From positions 1,291,652 through 1,355,651 of the forward strand of contig JANUWF010001938.1 of NCBI GenBank assembly GCA_026120185.1: DNA of 64,000 nt, given 5' to 3'. Below, piece after piece: positions 21,601 to 34,897 of this stretch. A program made the translations under genes and the position numbers. Within the stretch, counting starts at the first letter, position 1. Each line of letters starts with the position of its first letter. Origin of the DNA: Voacanga thouarsii (lineage: Eukaryota > Streptophyta > Magnoliopsida > Gentianales > Apocynaceae). The notes under the pieces are model-generated. The model did no database searches and was not told where the DNA came from. It was given only the letters and a program-made list of their open reading frames with translations.

Positions 21601-24600
21601 GGCCAGTTATTTGTGGACGGAGGGAGTATCGTTCTTAAATTGGCCCATGTATAGTCCAGGAACATTAAATTCATCTAGATATAAATGTTTCAATAATTAT
21701 GTGCTTCTTGCTTATGCACTGAACTATCACTGGTCAGTTTCTGTCTTTATAGTCTATTTATGCAGAGGAATGAGAGCTTTGGTGCAATATTAATCTATTT
21801 AACTCAGTCAAGTAACTAATTTTCTAAATTTACATTAAGTTTTAAGTAATATATGATTCAAGGGTAAAACTCTCTCATTTTGTTTCTTTATTTCTTCTTT
21901 TTCGTTCTTTTCGATCATCGTACTTGCCTTCACATATGAATCATATTTTTGTTCTTCTTGTCCATATTTATCTGATTCTGGCTATGCTTCTAAGCAGCAC
22001 GCAAAGTCTTCACCTATGAATCATATTTCTTTTCTGGTATGGTGTAAATGTTGTCATTGGTACCTTGGGTTTTTTTGCCTTCCTTTTTGGTTGCTAAGGT
22101 ATGAGATTATTATTTGCTAGTCAATTAAGAGTCCATACAAGCAGGAGTATCTTGACCAAAAAAAAAAACCCTAGTCCCAAGAAACTTGGGACTCCACTTC
22201 CTTTTATCGACCATCATACTTTCATCCAAATCTAACAAAGACATATCTCTCCTAATCACCTCTGTCCATGTCCTTTTAAGCATGCCTCTGCCTCTGCCTC
22301 TGTCTAACTTATCCTGCCTCCCTCCCTCCCTCAATTCTCCTAACAGGCACATCCCTCGGTTTTCTCTGTTCATGTTTAAACCAACGCAAGCAGCTTTCTC
22401 TCATCTTCTCCTCAATAGATGTCATTCCCACCTTTTCCCTAATGGTCTCATTTCTGACTTTATCATTTCTAGTATTTCCACACATCTACTGTAACATATA
22501 CATCTAAGCTACTTTCATTTTGTGAATATGACACCTTTTAACTGCTTAACATTCTGTGTCATATAGCAAAGCAGGTCTTACGGCTATTCTATTGAATTTT
22601 TCCTTTAGGCTCAATGGTATATTATGATCACATAGAATACTAGTCGCACTCTTCCATTTCAACCAACTCGTCGTAACTTGGTATGCAATGTTGCCATCGA
22701 GCTCTCCGTCTTTCTGAATAATAGATCCTAGATATCGGAAACAATCACCTATCGGTATATCTCTACTATTCAAAATTACACTCTGAGCTATATTTCTACT
22801 ACTACTAAATTTGCATTCCATATACTCTGTTTTACTCCTATTAATTTTGAAGTCCTTGGATTCCAATGTCTGTCGCCACAATTCCAATTTAACATTTACA
22901 CCGGCTCTAGTCTTATCAATCAACACAATATCATCAGCAAACAACATACACCATGGCATAACCTCCTGTATAGTGCCAGTCAACTCGTCCATAACGGCTG
23001 CAAAGAAGAAAGGGTTAAGCATCCACCAAACTACTTCTTTAGGCACCTTGTCATAGGCTTTCTCGAGGTCAATAAATACTATATGTAAATCTTTCTTTCT
23101 TTCCTTATAATATTCAAGCATCTGTCGTAATATTCAAGCAGGAGTATCTTGACAAGGAAAAAATATTACATATTTAGTGAAGTAGGAAAGAGCAATGGGA
23201 CCCTCCCACTTAATTAATTTAGACCAGCTAGCAAGTTCATGTAAAACCTGATGACAAATTCTGGTGCATGTTTCACTGCCCAAGTCATTTTGATTTGACA
23301 TTTTTGTCCTTGACAATGATGAGGCCATTTGGAAATTACATGTTTGACAAATTGTGTCTGAATATATTTGGGATAACAAGGATTGTCATGTTGTGTGATA
23401 TTTGTATCTGTGGCAAGCTTGTCCAGCGAATACTCTGGAGATCTTCAAAAAATCCATTGCGGTTAATTTTGTTTTGGGGGATTGCACTAATTCTTGTTTT
23501 TAAAAAAGAAAAGTTGTAAAGAAAAAAGGTGCATCGTTATGTTGTTGAGAAAATGTGTAGATGCTAAGCTGTGCACCCCCCTTCTCTCTCTCTCTCAGGC
23601 ATTCTTCTTTTGTGCATTATCTTTGTATGTCTGCCTCAAGGGTAGTTAGATATTCTTATATTCATAAAGTATAAAAATATCACCTTGCTCAGAAATGGGA
23701 TAAATATTGTTTGTCCACAGTGAGATTGAAAAATTGAATCTTTCAGAGATGACTTGCTGTCAAGGAGTTGTTGAGGTGGCCAAGATGTAAGTTTTATTAC
23801 TTATTGCGCATTGATTTTCAACTAGTTTCCTTGCTAATGTTGATCGTGATATTTTTATCCTAGAGAGATTGATAGTTTGATAAAACGGATCTTGTTAGGA
23901 GGAAATCTTTTTGTGCATGAATTGCCATCAATCACTAGAGTCAGTACATCAAGAATTTTCTAAATCCATGATCTTATTGTAGTAACTTGAAAGCATTTGT
24001 TTGGACAATAAATATTGTTGGTATAATCGCTAGCTATCTTCAAATATTTGTGGTCTAGCATATATTTTAAGTCATTGCATTATGTGAGGCTTTCTATAAA
24101 TCTTTATTAACTTTTGAGATCGTTCCGTAATTAATATGGTAAGGGAAGTAGGAGTGTATTCGAATCGAATCAAGCCGAATCTTAAGATAATCGAGCTGAA
24201 TTTTACTATTTTTACATAAGGCTCGAATTCGAGCTCGAGTTCGATTCGAATATCAAATCTTAGCTCGAGCTCAATTCATTTAAAATAATTTAAAACTCGA
24301 GCTCAATTCAAAGTTCGATTATACTAAACTCGAATTCGAGTTCATGCATGAGTTCAAATTTAAATAAATAATTTATAATATAATAAATTTATAAATTATA
24401 TAAATTATATATTAATTAATTAATTAATCGAACATGTTCGCTAGCCTTCGGGCCTAATACTTAGATATTTGAATTTGACTCGTTTAAAATTTGAGCGTAA
24501 ACATAAGGTTTATATTCTAGTTCGAGGTCGATATTTCGAATTCGAATCGAGCCATTATCGAGCCGAGCTCAAATATGTTCGATAAAAGCTCGATTCGTTT

Positions 24601-26544
24601 ACACCCCTAAAGGGAAGACATTATTCTATTGCTGATAAATGAAATTCTAGCACATATGTTCAGTTGATGTAATTTGAAAAAAATTCCATATTTTCTGCAA
24701 AGAAAGAATTCTCCAACAATGAATCTAATTAAATCTACACTAAGATCTTGAAAAAGTTAAAAATCAATTTACTGTTCTTCCATAATATCCAATTCATTCA
24801 TTCAGGCTCCTATTGCTATGTGAATCTGATAAGATCTGTCTTTGCCAAATTTCCCCAAATGATAAGATTTGTCATTATTCAAAAGATAATGAATATTTGT
24901 ATAAATAACTTCTAGTTTAATTGTTGTTTTGTATACGTGATATGGGATATGTCAATATAAAAAATTATCTGTGAGTTAATTTATTGTTAGAAGCTACTAT
25001 GAAACAACATTATTCATGAATGTCAGATGATACAAAATGCCAAACACATTAAGACAGTGCTCTAGTTGATTTAACTAGATCAACATTACCTTGTATCAGA
25101 AATTCAGAAGTAACTTGGTATTACATTTTCACTCTGAATGTGTAAGGCTAGGTTTGGAAAATTTATAAATACTTCCCTTTGATCAAGTAATTATATTTGT
25201 CGTGAAATTCTATTTCAACTTTCTTTTCTTTTCTTAATGTGAGCAGAATATACGGAATACACGACAAAGCAAAGGATAAGGCCTTTGAATTGGAAATGAG
25301 TTGGGTTTGTGATGAGTCAAACCGCCAGCATCAGAAGGTAATTCGTCCTGTAGATATGTGTTCCTTGAGAATGCTCATTATGTGGGTGCCTTGTATTGCT
25401 TTCATTCCTTCGTTTTTTTGAGCATGAATCATTTGACTAACTCTAAACACTATCATATTCTTTTGGACACTATTGTATATTCCCTCTAAAGAAATCTACC
25501 TTACACAAGGATTCTGGGGTTTGCCATGGAAACCTAAACCTACAAGCTCATTAGGAGTATTACAGTTATAATGGAGTTTTGAGCCCCACTTGTTCAAGAT
25601 TTCTTAAAAAAGAAAAAAATATTAGATGAAGAAAAAGAGAGGGGTGAAGGAGAGTGACAGAGCTGTGTAACTAGAGGACAAGAGCAGTTGGCCTTAGTTA
25701 AGATTTTTGTAAATTCCAAAGAAATATCACACCCACGCATAATCGGCCCACCATCCTGTTCTTGATTAATTCATGGGGAAAGAAAACTTTGTTGATTATT
25801 TAGCATCTTATAATTGGAGAACTGAGCAAGTATGAGACACAGTGGAATAGACTTGTATTTGGCAACTTATCATAACTGAAATAGATTTAATGTGGATATT
25901 TTGCTTCCCAGTGGGGTTGTTTTGGAGGTAGTTAACTGGTTTTCTTTCACAAAGGAGCATGTACGTAGTGTAGTTGATTATGAAATGGGTACTTCATGTA
26001 AATCTGTTTCAAAGCACCTTCTACACCATCTTTTAGGGTTTGCATTCGTTTATGAGTATTTCAGCTATTGCAACTTTGAAAAAGCCTGGCCAATAACATA
26101 TACTCTGCAAATGTCATTTGATACTAATGAATTTCATTTCCAAGACGTCTTCTAATTTCTCCCTGAACACTATATTAGAACAAAGGTTTAGCAGAATCCC
26201 AGATTCCAGATCCTCTTTATCAATGATTTCCTCAAAGACATTTTCAATTTTCAACAATAAGATTGAAGAAATTCAATTCAACACTGATTTCCGTAGCCAG
26301 CCAGCCATAGTTTTCATTTTTGTTTGTCAGATGTGAGTACTGCATTTTAGAAAATATTTAAATTTGAGAGGTGGGGGGGGGGGTTGGTGGGAAGATAATC
26401 CATGTTGTAGATAATAAGGAACTTGTTTAACTTAAACCTGGTTTGATACCTCGTTCCTTTTCTCACATTTAGGTTCCAGATGGGCTTTTAGAGGAAGCCA
26501 AGGCTGCAGCCAGGGCTGCACTCGAGGAAATGGATGCGGATTAG
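18695..26544 (+). CDS. PAG1: 20S proteasome alpha subunit (PSMA3 / plant PAG1, alpha-7)
   Basis: A non-catalytic subunit of the outer alpha ring of the 20S proteasome, which gates entry of ubiquitinated substrates in cytosol and nucleus. Nine exons join in frame: 18695-18838, 18958-19041, 20170-20243, 20603-20689, 20765-20849, 21032-21078, 23721-23786, 25247-25337 and 26473-26544. The sum is 750 bases, or 249 residues plus stop, the length I expect for the plant family. All introns are GT-AG. The N-terminus has the alpha signature [20 protein letters not shown]. Further conserved blocks are [48 protein letters not shown] and an acidic C-terminus (LEEMDAD). Introns 6 and 7 have collected a MITE, a LINE and a hAT-like element, yet all junctions are intact, so the gene is probably functional. 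Confidence 0.96.
21141..21626. mobile_element. Stowaway-like MITE in PAG1 intron 6
   Basis: The ends CTCCCTCCATCCACAAATAA and TTATTTGTGGACGGAGGGAG form a near-perfect inverted repeat that continues with CTGGCCTAATT/AATTAGGCCAG. The element is 486 bp and flanked by TA on both sides (21139-21140 and 21627-21628), the mariner/Stowaway target duplication. It has no coding capacity. Confidence 0.9.
22157..23134 (-). mobile_element. Truncated RTE-type LINE in PAG1 intron 6
   Basis: On the minus strand it encodes part of a non-LTR reverse transcriptase: [14 protein letters not shown], then an internal deletion, then [14 protein letters not shown] (the FADD box), [16 protein letters not shown] and a tail [20 protein letters not shown] typical of the RTE C-terminus. 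The 3' end carries a T-rich tail. A 19-bp direct repeat, CAAGCAGGAGTATCTTGAC, flanks it at 22138-22156 and 23135-23153. It is 5'-truncated and dead. At the 5' junction TATTCAAGCA occurs twice (23111 and 23131), perhaps microhomology used at integration. Confidence 0.9.
24149..24609. mobile_element. hAT-like non-autonomous element 2, in PAG1 intron 7
   Basis: Ends TAGGAGTGTA and TTACACCCCTA form an imperfect inverted repeat. A perfect 8-bp direct repeat, AAGGGAAG, flanks it at 24141-24148 and 24610-24617, which is the hAT signature. The interior is 461 bp of GAATTCGAGCTCGA-type repeats and has no open frame. Confidence 0.85.
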
Positions 26545-27548
26545 TTGCTCAAAAGACATAACCTATTTCTCTTTCTAGTTTCATTTATTCAGTGATGTGT
26601 TCTGATGTCGATTTGTCATTAACATATTATTTATGGCACGAACAGCAGTTTGGCACTTTAGCTCTTCTTCAGGTTCAATGGAGTAGCATACCCTGCTCAG
26701 TGTCTCTTTTTCTTGTCCTCCGCCTCATCCGCATTTGTTTAAACTAAAAAGTGACTGTGCACCACCTCATGGAGTGGCGCAACTAGTAAAATAGGGAGAA
26801 AATTAGTCACTACAGTACCTGTTTTGTTTAATCGAGCTTTGTTTAAGTGTGATTAGATTTGGATTACCTGAGTTATACCAAAAAAGGAAAAGTGATTGGC
26901 TATGGATCTTACAGTTGTGGTTCGAATACCTGGGTTAAAAAAAAAAAGGACTGCATTGAAAAGCGCTGAAATGAAAAGACAAATGAATTAGAGAAACGTG
27001 AGTGTTCTATTTACAGAATGATGCGCCAAACTGGATCATAGGATCTTAAAAAAAATATAAAGCATTGCCATCTTACTCAAATATCTAGGAAAATACTCCT
27101 AAATGGCCAAGTCTTGTTATCTCTGAAGTCTGAATAAACATTCCCATATTTCAAAACAATCTGAACAATGCTATCTTTACAAATAATAATGTATGTTAAT
27201 ACAAAATACAACATATTAGCTACCTTTCCCAAACGTTAAGGCAACAGGATATCTCATAGTGTTGTCCCAACCGCAGAAACAAACGTCATACTTCCCCGGT
27301 ACCGTAATGAACGACCACATTTGGTCTCAGCAGTGCTCTGGAAACCTTGGTATTCACAACCATTGACCCAGGGTTAGCTTCTTTCTTTTTTATGATTCCA
27401 GATAAAATTTCCCTATAAATTAAGTTCAAGGACAATCTTCCAGTATTCTACCACATTCCTGAAAAGGCTATCTCCACATTCAGAAGTTAATGATGGAAAA
27501 AGCTGCACAGAAGATCAAACCTACCACCCGAGCTGAACCAAAACAGAA
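26545..27548. other. Convergent 3' intergenic region between PAG1 and the kinase-like gene
   Basis: It contains the 3' untranslated sequences of both genes, which point toward each other. A poly-A run occurs at about 26938. No additional gene is seen. I cannot place the poly(A) sites. Confidence 0.6.
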
Positions 27549-30500
27549 TTAACTATCCACAATTTCCTTTCCATGATCTTCTTCATGAATGTGTCTCCTC
27601 AACCGTCTTAGCCAGATATCGTAATCCATTGGATAAGGTGTTCCACACAAGCTATCAACATAATCTGCAAATGCTTTTAACACGGCAGAGATATCTCCCA
27701 ATTTCTGTTGTATCAGCCTCTTTGACCAAGAGGTTTCCCTCCACAGCAATGCCCCCTCAACTGAATCAAGGTCAGGCAAGTCGGGCCCAGCAGAAAAATA
27801 CAGCATATACACAAGGCTCTCGGAGTCAGAAGCCGAGCACAACTTTCCCTCCTGAAGGGCATAGGTAGATGAGTAGTGAAGATTCATTGCTGGACGATCC
27901 CTCTCTTCTAAGATGGCATGTCCCCATCCAATTAGAACGAAATAAGGTTGGCCCACCCCAGATGTTACGAATATAACATTCTCTGGCCGAATATCTCCAT
28001 GCCGAATCCCAGCTGAAGCAGCAGTGGAAAGGGCCGATAAGCAATCATGACAACACTTGATGGTCTCAGTTGTACCAAATTGCCCATCCCTCACCATATC
28101 AGCCACAGTTCTGCCCACAGGGCTGGTCACTAAGATTGGAGTCCCACACCATGGGTGGTCACAGTTCCCACCTGAGCTTGGTCTCCGACATTGACCAGGG
28201 TGAACTATTCGGCCAGATGCACTCATTTGGGGCAGATACTTGCTAGACAAGCCCTTTTGTTTCATAATACCAAATATCTTTGTTTGCCGTTGGACTTGAT
28301 ACCACAACTTCATATCTTCCCAGGCTGGTTCCAGCTGAGAAGGATGGGAGCCAATGTACAAAAAGAGAGCTCTTCCAGGATCATCAAGAGGTGCTGCAAC
28401 GTAATAAAGAATCTCACCATCATTGCGCAACTCATTAATCTGATAACCCCTTCGCCAATCTGAATCCTCCATCCACAGAACGGATCCTACTTCAAGTTTC
28501 ATTGACCTTTCAGAGTCCAATCTGATGGACTCATCCTGCACTTCTACAATTTCAGGTGAAGCATTGCGCTGCTGGAGACGAAATAGACCATTTCCATTCA
28601 CCATGCTATCACTTAACTGCCTCTCAATTCTTCTGGCTTGAAGACGTGAACCATGATCAGCAGCTAAATCTTCTACTGTATACTTCGGCATTCCTGCAAA
28701 TTGTATGATAGAATGGAAGGTAGCAAAAAGTAACTGCAATGCGCCAATATCGCCCCAGTTGGCATTTCCAAGCTTGTTCCAGATCCTATCAACAGGAGAA
28801 ATTGCAATTCGGGAATGAGTTTTAATCCACTCAGCAGCACATTCATAAACATTGTTTACATCAGCCTCCAATTTGTTCACATCTCCTTCAACCTTCACCA
28901 CTCCACCATACTGAGAATCCACAAGAAGAACAAAAACTGAATTCAAACTCAAAGGGATGTTCGATCTGCTGAGACTTCTTGCTAGCAATACACGTAGAGC
29001 AAAGAATAATGCTTCACCTATTACAGAAGAAGAAGAGTTGCAGTCATTCTCTGCTGAAGCAAGGCTTCCAACATCAGTCCTCAGAAGTGCTAATTCAAGA
29101 ATGTCATCCCACTTCCCCTGTGGATGCCTTGGGTTCTTGAGCATTATAGCTGTGGCACAGAGGCCTTCGAATCTCCCTTTGGTAATTGCCTTCTCAGCCT
29201 GGTAAAATCTCAAGTTTTCATCATATAGACAGGAAGCATAGAAAGGCAAAGGCTCATCTTGACTCCAAAATGCCTCCCACAAGCACTTCACACTTGCGTG
29301 AAGGAAATCTTCAAGAGCAAGATAAGCAGTTGCTTCCACAGTGCCGGATGTGGAAGCATAAATGGCACTAGGCATCCGAATCAGCTGCTGAAAAGGAACC
29401 CCTTCCAATGCATAATCAAACTTCTGAAGATCTATCAACTCAAAAGGAACATCAAATGTGAATGATCTACGTACAAATACTTCATCAAGCCAGTTCTTAA
29501 TGTTTGTATTGAAGGCATCACTATCAACAAATTTGCGAAGAAATTCTTTGCGGTCTTGTGCCCTGCTCCCTGATGAAATACTGGATTTTTTGGTCCCAGA
29601 CTCTACTGATTCCTGGTCTGGGGAACCACCTATCAGATACAATTCAATTACAGCATATGTCAGCTGCATCTCCAAAATACAAACACTAAGGACAGAAGAC
29701 AGGAATAGCATCATAACGAATCAAAGATACTCATGCAATTAGACTGAAGACAAAGATAACCGTTAACAAAATTAGTGTCTGAGGATACAGAAAGTGCAAT
29801 AAGCAACGGCATCAAGTTTCAGAGAATTTCTTCTTCTGAAAATATTTCCTCTGAACTTCAAATAAAACAAAAATATGACCACATGGAACTGTGGCAAGCA
29901 ACAGATAGAGTGGCAAAATACCATTAGAACTAAACATACCTTCTCCAAATGCCAACAATTCGCTAAGACAGCCTTGACATCAATCATCAAAATTAAATTC
30001 TAGTATCTTAATTTAATTTATCATCCAGTGACATATTCAATTGCACCTTTACTAATGGAGAAAGTGTTAAAAAATTAACCAAACACGAAAGGAATGATAT
30101 ATAACACTTCTAGCGGGGCTACAGCGATGAGCTTATAGCTCAACTAGTAACTATAGCTCAAATTGGCATGCCCAAGCATAGCGGTTCTTGTGGCCTTAAC
30201 CTTCTTTTACTTGAACAAAAAAGAATGTGCATACATATGTATATAGTGACAAAAAAAATGGCACAAATTACTACCTAATGAGCAACTATTTTGTTGCCTA
30301 ATATCCAATTACTAGAAAATTTAATGAATTTTCACCTTCTATGAATATAAACAAATGTTATAGTGACAAAAAGAAATCTAATCGTAATGCAATAAAACAA
30401 GCGTGACTAATTGCGTAGGCTTTTGCTTGAATCCAATAATCGAGACAACAGAGACTCAACATCCCATCGATTTGACAAAGAAGTTTGACGATCAAAACGA

Positions 30501-30781
30501 ACAAAATTACAGATCTCAAATTAAAGAACAAAAAGTATACAGAATAAGAAAATTCCAAACTATGATCAATTCCATGTACAAAGAAGCTAAGCAGCCAATT
30601 ATAAGCTACAAAATACAGAAGAGCCTAACAAAGCATCATCTGAATCACAAAAATTATGACTTAACATTGGTTGTTGTAAAGAATTCAGAAAAAAGCCAAT
30701 TTAGTAAACCCAGAGTCAAAAGAGTTAGAAGTTAGGGATTCCAGACAAGCGTAGAAGAGGGTCATCCATTTTACCTTCCAT
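27549..30781 (-). CDS. Plant protein-kinase-like domain protein, likely catalytically impaired
   Basis: Two coding exons on the minus strand: 30781-30775 (ATGGAAG, seven bases) and 29629-27549. The joined frame, MEGGSPDQESVES onward, gives 695 residues. The GTAAAA donor and TAG acceptor keep phase exactly. The first two thirds carry no motif I recognise. A segment near residues 415-470 (VLWMEDSDWRRGYQINE) looks like a plant-specific conserved module. The C-terminal part is kinase-like: HGDIRPENV at about 546 corresponds to the catalytic loop HRDLKPEN and keeps its Asp. The following metal-binding DFG position reads GWG (LIGWGHA, about 568-574). Without that Asp, phosphotransfer is doubtful. 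The intron is 1145 bp. Its exact function is unknown to me. Confidence 0.85.
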
Positions 30782-31326
30782 TACAATTATGGGATCGAAG
30801 AGGATTTGAATTGGAGATGCTTTGAGATCGTCAAAGAGACGACATCAGTCAAGACTCGTCCACTTATGAATATCCTTTCTTCTTTCTTCCTTTCTCAAAC
30901 ACGCGCACAGACAGCCCTTCCCTAACCCCTCGGCGCTCTCTCTCTTTCGCTAGTGAGAATATTCAGTCTGCTCACAGCTTAAGTGATATTTTTCTGTAAT
31001 GTTTTCCTTCTCCCTTCGTTTTACCTTTTCTCTTTTTCCTCCTCTTTACCAATATGATTTGTACTTGTTAAAAAAAAAAAAGTTAATTTGCGACAATTCT
31101 TTTTTTTTTTTTTCTAAGGAACGACAATCCAAACAAAATTAGAACATTTACATACTGCATCTTCGAAGATTTAACTAACCCCGCGCGTCATATTTCGCAT
31201 CCTAATTGTTAGTTTTTTTTTTAATTTATATGTCTTGCAAAATGAATTCTCCAGAATAAATTCTTGATTAAATCATAGAGTTTACTGCTTCTAAAGCATT
31301 CCAAAATGTTTTAATAAATTTAACTA
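30782..31326 (-). promoter_or_regulatory. 5' leader and promoter of the kinase-like gene
   Basis: The first 180 bases upstream of the ATG are GA-rich on the minus strand (GCGAAAGAGAGAGAGCGCCG near 30945), as in many plant leaders. Beyond about 31000 it is AT-rich. No TATA box can be assigned with confidence. Confidence 0.4.
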
Positions 31327-31611
31327 CTCATTCCGTTTTAAAAATGATGTAAATCTAGTAAATAGTACGAAATTATTAAAACTTATATAATTATAATAAA
31401 AAATAATTGTTATATCTCTAAATAAAAATAAATTTTTATTAATTAAATTTAAAATACACATATTTAATGAGTCAAATATTGACTGAGTAGTTGAATGAGG
31501 GGTAAATTAATAATATATATAATAAATATATATTTTTAATTTATAAAATTGACAAGTATTTTAATATAATAAAAATATAAATTTTTGACATCTTTTTTAA
31601 GATGGAAAGAA
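31327..31611. mobile_element. Degraded Stowaway-like MITE
   Basis: CTCATTCCGTTTTAAAAATG at the left and CTTTTTTAAGATGGAAAGAA at the right form an imperfect inverted repeat flanked by TA. The element is 285 bp and has no coding capacity. Confidence 0.6.
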
Positions 31612-33672
31612 TATTTTACAATCAATAAAAATGTAGATGTAGATTTTATAAGTAAAGTTTTGCTAGGGCTGGTTTGATTTTTCTATTTTCTAGGCAATGA
31701 GAAAGATGCCATTCAGAGCCCTTTAATATGTAAAGATAAGTGATGAGTTCTTGTAATCCTTTTACCACATGAAATATTATCAATCATGTTTGCACTATAT
31801 GCGATTTGCATTGATGATACTCCCAATACTTTCTCTATAAGACTTTTTTCAAAATTATCATAAAAGTTATTTCGTCAGTTTTACTATTTGATCTTATAGT
31901 CTTTGTATTTTATTTTATAATATCGGACTCTTTATACATTTCTATACATTAATGATTAATATTTTTCAATATTACTCTCGAGTTTAATCAAATTATATTT
32001 AATAAAAAGATAAAAAAATCACGTAAATAATTACTCGTTTTTATATTTATTAGGGATAAATTTAAAATATAAATATAAAATATTTATTAATTTTAATATT
32101 TTTAATCTGTATACAAATAGTCAAAATATTAAATAATACAAAACATAGTACTTTCATTCATATTTATTGTGGAATTTAATAATTTAAATTCTTCTTCCGA
32201 CAAATGATATTTCTAAACACAATGAGTCAAAATCAGTGTCTTTAGGGTAAAATGTAATTTTCTTTTTTTATAAATTCATTCTCAATGATTCAAACTTATA
32301 TCCTCACCTTTGAACCAAAATTGCTATTATCTCAACTAACAACTATTGATAATAATTTGACTACAAATGTAAATATTTAAGGGATTTGAAATTTTTTTGA
32401 AAAACATTTTTACAAGATTTTTGGATTTTAAGTTGATAGAATGATATTTGTAATTTATAAGGTGTATGATTCCATTTGCTCAGGTGTCCTATATAGCATT
32501 TGTTTTGCAATAGGAGTATATCGGACTCATTCCTCTTGGTGTTTGTTGTTTTACAATGTAGAGGATAATGTACCTTTTACTCATGCATTTTGTTCGGAAT
32601 CAATGGTGATTTGTTTCCTCACCCGCAGGAAAGCATTGATTCCTCAATTGTAGCTTGAATTTGAGATGGTTCTACATTGTTTTTTCTTTTTTCTTTTTTA
32701 ACTCAATTGGAAGAGTCTAAAATGCCAATCTACGAGGATAATTGATTTCATTGGCATTGACAATATTGGCATAGGTAGCTGCCAGAGCAAGTTTTGCCAG
32801 CAAATAATAATGACCAACAACTTGTCAGAGATAATTTTGAATAATATGTATATCTTTAAAATTTTTGTAGGGGAACTCCCAATTCCGTCCCTTATCTTTT
32901 GGGGCACAATGATTTATTGTTTGTTGAAGTAAATAAGTTATGCATGTGAATAATTGACTTGATTTTTTTTTATATAGATAACTTACACTAAATTCCACCT
33001 CTTGTTTAATGTCAATGGCGAAATCATTTGAACATGAAAGAGAAAAAAGAGCTGAATGAGAGTTTAATATTAAAAACCAAGAGTTTTCAAAATTTATATA
33101 TATGTAAAAAGATAGATCTTCAAGATGGACAAGATGGAGTATAAAAAATAAACATGATTGATCAACTAATTTTTGCAATGTTAACATAACATATATTCAT
33201 ATTTTTTTATTATAGTTATAAACTTCAAAGCAGTAAGTAGGAATAAGTTTTTTAACTTGTACATCATAGATCGTATAAAGTAAAATATAATAAAATATAC
33301 TATATTTTAAACATATATGAAATAATATGTTTGTAATTTTATTCACATTTTTGTTTAGGAGGGGTGGAGAAAAAATGGTAAGCATGACCGCTTGCACCAT
33401 AGATATCGGAAAATTTTGTTGACTCAAGTTAATATAAACTTCTGAATTTAAAAGAGAAAAAAAATATTAGGAAAGAAAGTTGGAGAATAAGTACAAGTAA
33501 ATGAATTAGCTCAACTAAGGTAGAAGTAAAGGAATTAGTTCAACTAAGGTATATTTCAATGTGTTTAAATGGTTTGCACTGATGAAACAGTTTTAAAAGT
33601 ATAGTGAAATTGTCGTTTTAACCTGAACAAAAATGTGTATATTAAATATTAATAAATGTTCACCTTAATATA

Positions 33673-33979
33673 CTTTTTTCATTTTAAAATACTTATTCAT
33701 AAAACTTTTTGTACACAGATTACGGATGTTAAAAACAATACAATAATTTAGATAAAGTTTATATTCTACTCATATTAAAAAAAATTATAGCTATTGATTA
33801 ATAAAAATTCCCGATAAGTAAGAAGAAATAAGAGTTTTAGAAAGTTGTGTAGTTGATTTAGAATAAATAAGGGTATAATAGAAAAAAAATAATTATTAAT
33901 TCTAAAAATATGTATATAAATAAGTATTTTGAAACAAAATAAAAATGTTTAATGAACAAATATTTTAAAACAGAGATAT
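33673..33979. mobile_element. Degraded copy of the Stowaway-like family also in UBC22 and calmodulin introns
   Basis: Internal text such as GTACACAGATTACGGATGTT, ATAATTTAGATAAAGTTTAT and GAGTTTTAGAAAGTTGTGTA aligns with 44349-44618 and 42132-42435. The ends TTTTAAAATACTTATTC and GAACAAATATTTTAAAA are an inverted repeat, and TA flanks them. Confidence 0.65.
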
Positions 33980-34358
33980 TACATCTTGAATTTTAATCTT
34001 TATATTAAAAAAATAATACTTCCTTTTTTAATTTCGAATTTATTTCGATAGTATCTACGGTGCCATATAACACATCATTTATTTTGGTTTTTTTGTAGTA
34101 GTATATAATGTTATTTGTAAGAATCCAAATGCATAATGAAATTTTATTGACTAATTTATTAAAAAAATTAGTTACGTTTTTTCAATGACAAACACCTGTT
34201 AATATTTGGTAAACGATACATTTAGGGAAAATCAATGTTTTTGTCCTCTCAAAAATCTCAAAGTAGCTTTGACAAAGTCTAATGTTTTATGTTTAGATTG
34301 CTTTTTGTGAAAGAAAAATGCTCAGTTCTCTTTAATAGTCCCTCCATTAAATAAATAA

Positions 34359-34362
<4 letters not shown>

Positions 34363-34392
<30 letters not shown>
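34363..34392. repeat. (AT)15 microsatellite
   Basis: An uninterrupted run of 15 AT dinucleotides preceded by AAAT repeats. It is likely to be length-variable. Confidence 0.95.
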
Positions 34393-34394
<2 letters not shown>

Positions 34395-34545
34395 CTGAGT
34401 TTTTTATTTGCAATTGTCTTTTTTTTAATTTACTAATATATTTTTTTAAAAATTTATTGATATCCTTTATTTTTCAATAAATCATAAAATTAATTAGTTA
34501 TATATTTTTTAAACTAATTATATTTCATTATTTTTAATATATTTA

Positions 34546-34897
34546 AGAAAATCATGAAAAATGCCATCAAATTATTTATATTTCATGATTTATATATTCT
34601 ATCTTTGTTTTTACTTTTTTTATATTCTTACCAAATTTTATATATTTTAAAATATCAGTTCATCACCATGAATAATTATTTATGAATATGAATTTAACGA
34701 AAATAGATAGAATTCTAACAATTTTGCCCTTGATTACTTCACAAACATGTGCCAATTCCCATCGGCAATTATTGTTTAGAATGGTGGAATGATATTTTAA
34801 ATTACATAAAATTTGTTGAAGATATAAAAAAATAAATAAAATAAAGAATATAAATCATAAAACACAAATAGTTTGATGGCATTTTTCATAATTTTTC
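34546..34897. mobile_element. MITE-like element with long inverted ends, copy 1
   Basis: The left arm, AAATCATGAAAAATGCCATC and onward to TCATGATTTATATATTCT, pairs with the right arm ending GATGGCATTTTTCATAATTT. Each arm is about 50 bp. The middle includes CATGTGCCAATTCCCATCGG. A second copy with the same layout is at 47923-48205. Confidence 0.65.

Noticed and set aside
22125..23140. Minus-strand reverse transcriptase frame as a possible host gene or telomerase-related enzyme
   Set aside because: The FADD box and the RTE-like C-terminus, a T-rich tail and 19-bp target duplications mark it as a truncated LINE.
29630..29714. N-terminal extension of the kinase-like frame (MMLFLSS...), which could look like a signal peptide
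   Set aside because: It runs through a good acceptor (GATAG|GTGG), and joining to ATGGAAG at 30775-30781 keeps phase. The hydrophobic stretch is intron sequence.
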